From Prorocentrum cordatum (Eukaryota; Sar; Dinophyceae; Prorocentrales; Prorocentraceae): a stretch of DNA of 64,000 nt. The stretch's first letter is position 1, and the number at the start of each line of letters is the position of its first letter. Both the position numbers and the translations under genes were made by a program. Location: positions 314,752-378,751 of the forward strand of contig CAUYUJ010014770.1 in the NCBI GenBank assembly GCA_963575745.1, in the 5' to 3' direction. A model generated the notes under the pieces. That model was not told the origin of the DNA. It did no database searches and was given only the letters and a program-made list of their open reading frames with translations. This document shows, piece by piece, positions 62,201 to 64,000 of the stretch.

Positions 62201-63009
62201 TCCACCTGCTTGGGATCGATCCGGGGCGTCCCAAGGAGCCCCCCGCGCCTCGTGAGCTGCATGACTACCGAGTAGTCCAATCCGCGCGTTGACTTGATGG
62301 GGTCATGGGAGTTAGGGCAATCGCAAGCCTTCCGCGAGCAGCCCATGTGCGTGGTGGCCCCCCAGCAGATAGGGACGTTGTCCTTATTGCGGGGCGCATG
62401 CGCCACGGATCGCGTACGCTCCGGGCGTGTTAGTTCCTTGCCCGCTGGGTACGCCCTCTTGGGGGCTGTCCCCGCTGGGGCCCCGGTGCCCGCCTTGGGC
62501 CCCGCCTTCGGCTGGGGCCCAGCCCCCGCCTTGGGCCTGTCATCCCCCTGCGCCGTGGGCCGGGGATCGCCCATTTCCTCGCTCCCTCCCGCTTTGGGCG
62601 GTCGCTTCGTGAGGTGGGCGTTCAGCTGCCCATTGAGGAGGCGCGTGAGTGCGGCCTTGCGCCGGGGCACGACCACCTGCTGGTAGTAGGCGTTCGGGTC
62701 CCCGAGGTCGAACGTTCGGGGCAATCGTAGCCGTTCTCCGGCATGAGTAGGATGTACTTGATGTCCTCCCTCCTCGGGTTCTCGGTGTCGAGCTCTCGAC
62801 AGAGCCGGCGCCTCAGCTCCCGCAACTCCTCGACCCAGGTGCTTCGGAGCTCTTCCCACAGATCCTTGACCCAATGGTCTGGGAACTCCGAGGGGCCCCT
62901 CTCGAAGGCCGCCTCCAAGAACCCTAACGACCGCCGACGCTCCGCCCCATGTGCGACCCCTACGATGGACTCGAACATCTGGATCTCGCACCGGGCCCTC
63001 TTGAACCAA
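56143..63009 (-). CDS. Pol polyprotein: CCCH finger, methyltransferase-like, RT, RNase H, degenerate C5-methyltransferase
   Basis: The frame is open for 2,288 codons; the first 90 or so are a shadow of gag, and true coding starts near 62730 (RTFDLGDPNAYYQQVVVPRR). Domains: CWGATTHMGCSRKACDCPNS then H (about 62310-62375; zinc finger). VYAGSGNWSAALRAEGI (about 60705-60755; SAM motif I), WGTPCGSYTD (about 60514-60545), FLIESSCPSG (about 60325-60360) and HMCAWG (about 60237-60252). RT: CAKRDVSRAFKWLD (about 59027-59068), VFGWTGAPGNYMM (about 58893-58931), LMDDPVV (about 58786-58808). RNase H: YVTDNSNVSRW (about 57980-58012) and NELADFITR. Second methyltransferase: LLEVGTAWPPFGEAW, VLLDAPVNYAA, RALHPKEIWCAQGG (56838-57625), which has lost PC and ENV. 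A +1 shift leads into the recombinase. Confidence 0.75.
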   Translation of the reverse strand: MVQEGPVRDPDVRVHRRGRTWGGASAVVRVLGGGLREGPLGVPRPLGQGSVGRAPKHLGRGVAGAEAPALSRARHREPEEGGHQVHPTHAGERLRLPRTFDLGDPNAYYQQVVVPRRKAALTRLLNGQLNAHLTKRPPKAGGSEEMGDPRPTAQGDDRPKAGAGPQPKAGPKAGTGAPAGTAPKRAYPAGKELTRPERTRSVAHAPRNKDNVPICWGATTHMGCSRKACDCPNSHDPIKSTRGLDYSVVMQLTRRGGLLGTPRIDPKQVDGMIAQLRSQAKAAEAEKVGEDTSPPAAPDSQKEKGRGRGSGSRAAGDPGPGQAPDDYTALQLTAMESDLREAVKGPDFGWLEDHDRPRAAATWDAQPAGDGPELRLKLMQELESEGIFAPLKGASEYLQSHVRGRVLGARLRGERLTLERALEEAVDRGHRGLSSEAADLHEALSCAAGYVTEGGAEVGPVAWDTDGLIGRGSYTFWDGDTRIQWDFIDYRDRLGPTEEMGQAMGLEVGDTEERQCLLLHVAAGVLLLRAGEGTGEPSPDAVQQLAATYRHALWGEAHEALRALGDSPPWITALEADVRSYVHDAVHPHHDKDYRCLAACPVADLDAVTLQVHRVNGSGRLCVDHLMGAGVGAEDHVIPLLIWRGHMRALRPRSHAEAAALGQRWGHAGRLSREIVSVGWREMLDEGPDVEPTVPGKSAPCTHCKAAEGRAGRAVGRAPASFGEHPADVQARLLEANAMPIRHDPAFAYGLIAQEVYAGSGNWSAALRAEGIRVLEPIEYYDDPLRESGPRPDHDTLDPAVRARLQEAARTPMGPDVANVWCWGTPCGSYTDLGLMTQPGGTPQGARTWEHPEGDGSKEFERVGNSHTQFTCDTCRILHDAGKEFLIESSCPSGRYPKIWDQAPMHELRRATGAMIVPIHMCAWGKAPSDAPESRYRKGSWWLVSPRLYLHALLLARRCPRDHHHVELKDHVPGSGIKRTKEAQVWAPRLCAAWAKVLKGAYHRWSVSQLRRQLAPIWEDGPGAPPKIARAEAPGRLQGVDFTGIERLQASGDGSKCGRLSPAMHRALAGLPKPPLGKAQGEVSAGKTRPPCEDPARDIAEDLDGCSPAELATVYLTFCAEHPEHDPEAMRTLVGLGDQLLQRTGSLKEAAALLRRARHERLGNPLRGVLGDKVRRCLSREHFEYVRELAEGGASARRGAPRRRERAQPYPSVRAHIDEAYQKVWADVTWGIVLVASQAAEGFLTELVEAPLGRVPKQLPDRTLSSEGRMIHAMLSANAATHKRDHPPAVQPRHRQVARTAVWHRARHPGARLLCAKRDVSRAFKWLDIAPADVGDFGTSLPGAHAGIEGDVRVVYLAMVFGWTGAPGNYMMLALAARELHESYRPGEPHWHDTTHFHSEWLMDDPVVVEPDIGVRPWMACDALDASIREVFGSEAVNVSKRDAEGEPSTTQIIWGLSMDFERERVGLPEPKAMKMRFLLAEPELSFGCRMVRLRTARELSGLGQFCACAAPALSLELPAVHRMLSGDPGQAYVHPPGDPEMVEAAWDDWHQTLDWLRVCFEMPVEGNFETSFEGLLGLREALALPGALGKLRWLGGDATLDRIGALDWSSREYIVAEAAPYLETLRSAPGVTWQGEGEIIAVVELLCLIALAAEKGPDWFQLLLPYVTDNSNVSRWLRRRRARNAVARHLLRVLAMLELRYKFRVLDGLYLRTYHNELADFITRATVEEVRQRMAEAGWTELSPAAPWGELVEEAAQRELRMPGDDGPWRAAALQVKGAREALLRYAPLQVEGARLLEVGTAWPPFGEAWESLGGSALLAPWDVGDRWDPDDGDHPKDPTGAPRTRWLCVSLSEDPGGREATGLERLLITIRPLAVLLDAPVNYAAVRLGARLRRLGYVALSPETRLLCTHFGDVTARARAVQVWGCGERVRAPSPIPPLGQPCVEPRGLCQLWKEAGRPPLDELRLDLNNGTLLVDPRISTTGDRMMPWPRGTWQPAGGGRAQRVVIHDPRGPCHTARAKPDPLKGYANTLILEGSEGGWTVRALHPKEIWCAQGGTAELWDALGLGGMPIAERMRQAARALPRRTARWVLQWAERLLRQAVEAASAGEAPGARAGVGPDHDRLANDEMVKLWLKAWLQAPDRPSGPFEAALEAGKTTDDAARLADQLDPPATARSTAAGEDGAGGERVGAVTFAVPEGAGMPRPSAMDGVGGEARPPRKARRRTRSAPAPALVKPAAWRHAGGGAPKGIQGELTDPRELDATATEAMLAKLAEGTRANYSAGWRN

Positions 63010-63983
63010 GTCGCCATGTGGGTGGCGGGCCGCTGGCGGGGCTCCAGCTTGTCGTCCACAGGGAGCCGATAGCCATCGAAGTCCTCGTCACGCGCGGGGA
63101 CCCAGTCGTCCACCGCCAGGTCGTGAGGGCCCGTCCCGAAGGCGAGCGCCGCGTAGCCGTGCGCCACACGGTTGGTAACCAGGCAGGGAAACCCGATCGT
63201 CTTGAGCGTGCTCTTGGAGTGCGCACACATGCGCTTGAGAGAGTCGAACAAGTCCTTCCCCGTGATCCCCTCGCAGGCCTCAACCACGAAGGTGTTGCAT
63301 CCCCGGGCTTTGTAAAGATCAAGTTCCTCGTCCCGACCGATCCCTGCCCTGGTGCCCCGGGCCTTCTTGTCGCCCTCGGTGGCCCGCGCCTGCCGCTCGG
63401 CGGCGAGGATGTGGCGTTCGGTGAGGCGGTTCTGGCGATCCAGGCGCTCGATGATCTGGGCTTCGGCCTCGGCTGCAAGCCCGCCTAGGGCGCCCGCCGC
63501 CCCGGCGTCGTCTGGACCCCCAGCTCGCTCCCCACCCAGGCCGCCCCCGTGGGGCGTCTGGCCAGTGAGGTGGCCAAGGACCGAGGCCCCGTCGAGGAGC
63601 GGATTGGCCCCACGAGCGGCCCCCCCGCGTCCATCGCGCGCCAGCAGGTCCCGATCACCCAGCAAGCCCCGTCGTAGGCCCGTGGGTTGGATGGGGGGCA
63701 TGGCCCCGAAGAGCTCGCGTCGGGGTCCCTGCTTCGGGCTGGGATCCCGTCCCCGCGCCGAGCGACTCCGCGACCCCTCGCGTGAGAGGCTGCCCTGCAG
63801 GGGAACCTTGTCGGCGGCCGCAGCACGCTCCCGCGCGCGCGCTTCCAGCTGCGCATCCTCCAAATCCGCGAGGGCGCGCTCCAGGTCGGACCCCAGTGGG
63901 CCCGCCGCTGCCACCTGTGCGTCCCTCCGCCGCAGCTGCCGTTCCGCCTGATCAAGCGGAACCCCGAGCAGGTCCGCGGCCAT
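62622..63983 (-). CDS. Gag-like protein of the DIRS-order element
   Basis: ATG at 63983 is the first in the frame, but the frame may extend past the window. The N-terminal half is Arg/Glu/Ala-rich (LERALADLEDAQLEARARER) with an RS-like stretch SREGSRSRSARGRDPSP. A middle coiled coil (EAEAQIIERLDRQNRLTERH) leads to a globular part: CNTFVVEACEGITGKDLFDS, THMATWFKRARCEIQMFESI and WEELRSTWVEELRELRRRLC. This layout (coiled coil, then CMRxxFxxA-like helical domain) is usual for the first protein of these elements. Real coding switches to the pol frame at a C run near 62727 after ILLMPENGYDCP, so gag and pol are joined by a one-base shift there. Confidence 0.6.
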   Translation of the reverse strand: MAADLLGVPLDQAERQLRRRDAQVAAAGPLGSDLERALADLEDAQLEARARERAAAADKVPLQGSLSREGSRSRSARGRDPSPKQGPRRELFGAMPPIQPTGLRRGLLGDRDLLARDGRGGAARGANPLLDGASVLGHLTGQTPHGGGLGGERAGGPDDAGAAGALGGLAAEAEAQIIERLDRQNRLTERHILAAERQARATEGDKKARGTRAGIGRDEELDLYKARGCNTFVVEACEGITGKDLFDSLKRMCAHSKSTLKTIGFPCLVTNRVAHGYAALAFGTGPHDLAVDDWVPARDEDFDGYRLPVDDKLEPRQRPATHMATWFKRARCEIQMFESIVGVAHGAERRRSLGFLEAAFERGPSEFPDHWVKDLWEELRSTWVEELRELRRRLCRELDTENPRREDIKYILLMPENGYDCPERSTSGTRTPTTSRWSCPGARPHSRASSMGS

Positions 63984-64000
63984 ACCTAATGCACTGAGGG

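Larger units (their letters stand above)
52503..63983 (-). mobile_element. Tyrosine-recombinase (DIRS-order) retroelement with two methyltransferase-like domains
   Basis: The order on the minus strand is gag-like protein (63983-62622), CCCH finger, methyltransferase-like domain, RT, RNase H, degenerate C5-methyltransferase (all in the frame ending 56143), then an overlapping frame with a complete tyrosine recombinase. RT-RNase H-methyltransferase-recombinase is the known DIRS order. The long frame has no internal stop and RT, RNase H and recombinase residues are present, so this copy may be young. The 5' end may lie beyond the window. No terminal repeats were identified; the 45-bp hairpin repeats at 52253-52412 may mark the 3' end. 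Confidence 0.65.

Overview
The window looks like nuclear DNA of a dinoflagellate. The flanks are very GC-rich, and long simple-repeat and satellite blocks fill much of the left third. Almost all recognisable coding sequence belongs to retroelements of types common in dinoflagellates: a LINE, tyrosine-recombinase (DIRS/PAT/Ngaro-type) elements and a copia-type element. There are no bacterial operons, ribosome binding sites, rRNA or tRNA genes. One partial match to the dinoflagellate spliced leader lies near 51.67 kb. A GC-rich genus such as Prorocentrum would fit, but the species is a guess. No convincing intact host gene was found. The best candidate is an RNA-binding-like module at 52.5-54.7 kb.

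Layout. 0-2.06 kb holds a plus-strand LINE reverse transcriptase broken by frameshifts in homopolymers. 2.06-5.13 kb is TCC-rich sequence followed by about 2.3 kb of GTC/GCC trinucleotide repeat. 5.64-6.14 kb is a minus-strand LINE 3' fragment. 6.3-10.8 kb is a nested satellite: about 360-bp modules, about 28 copies of a 101-bp hairpin-bearing unit, a 10-bp minisatellite, then 360-bp modules again. 10.8-13.4 kb is unresolved. 13.43-19.49 kb (minus) is a nearly complete tyrosine-recombinase retroelement with an A1-ORFs-B1-A2-B2 split-direct-repeat arrangement. It encodes a membrane-anchored N-terminal protein, RT, RNase H, recombinase and a C5-methyltransferase-like domain. 19.5-22.0 kb (minus) is an older, decayed relative. 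22.0-25.5 kb is repeat-rich with no firm gene.

25.5-51.4 kb (minus) is less GC-rich and looks like one giant composite element. At its 5' end it has copia-type gag, integrase, RT and RNase H. These are followed by a second methyltransferase-like domain and a very large polyprotein of mostly unknown function that includes an ADP-ribosyltransferase-like HGT...GVY segment. A 4.95-kb part of the polyprotein is tandemly duplicated. More than 30 short covarying palindromes (core GGCTNNGCC) are scattered through both halves and were not seen outside. 51.4-52.4 kb holds a perfect 211-bp direct repeat and a four-copy 45-bp hairpin repeat. 52.5-64 kb (minus) is a third recombinase-type element with an uninterrupted frame of about 2,200 codons: gag, zinc finger, methyltransferase-like domain, RT, RNase H, a degenerate second methyltransferase, then an overlapping tyrosine recombinase frame.

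The shared theme is that three unrelated retroelements each carry C5-methyltransferase-like domains. All assignments come from motif reading by eye. Frame breaks in homopolymers could be sequencing errors, whereas in-frame TAG/TGA stops and short duplications look like true decay.
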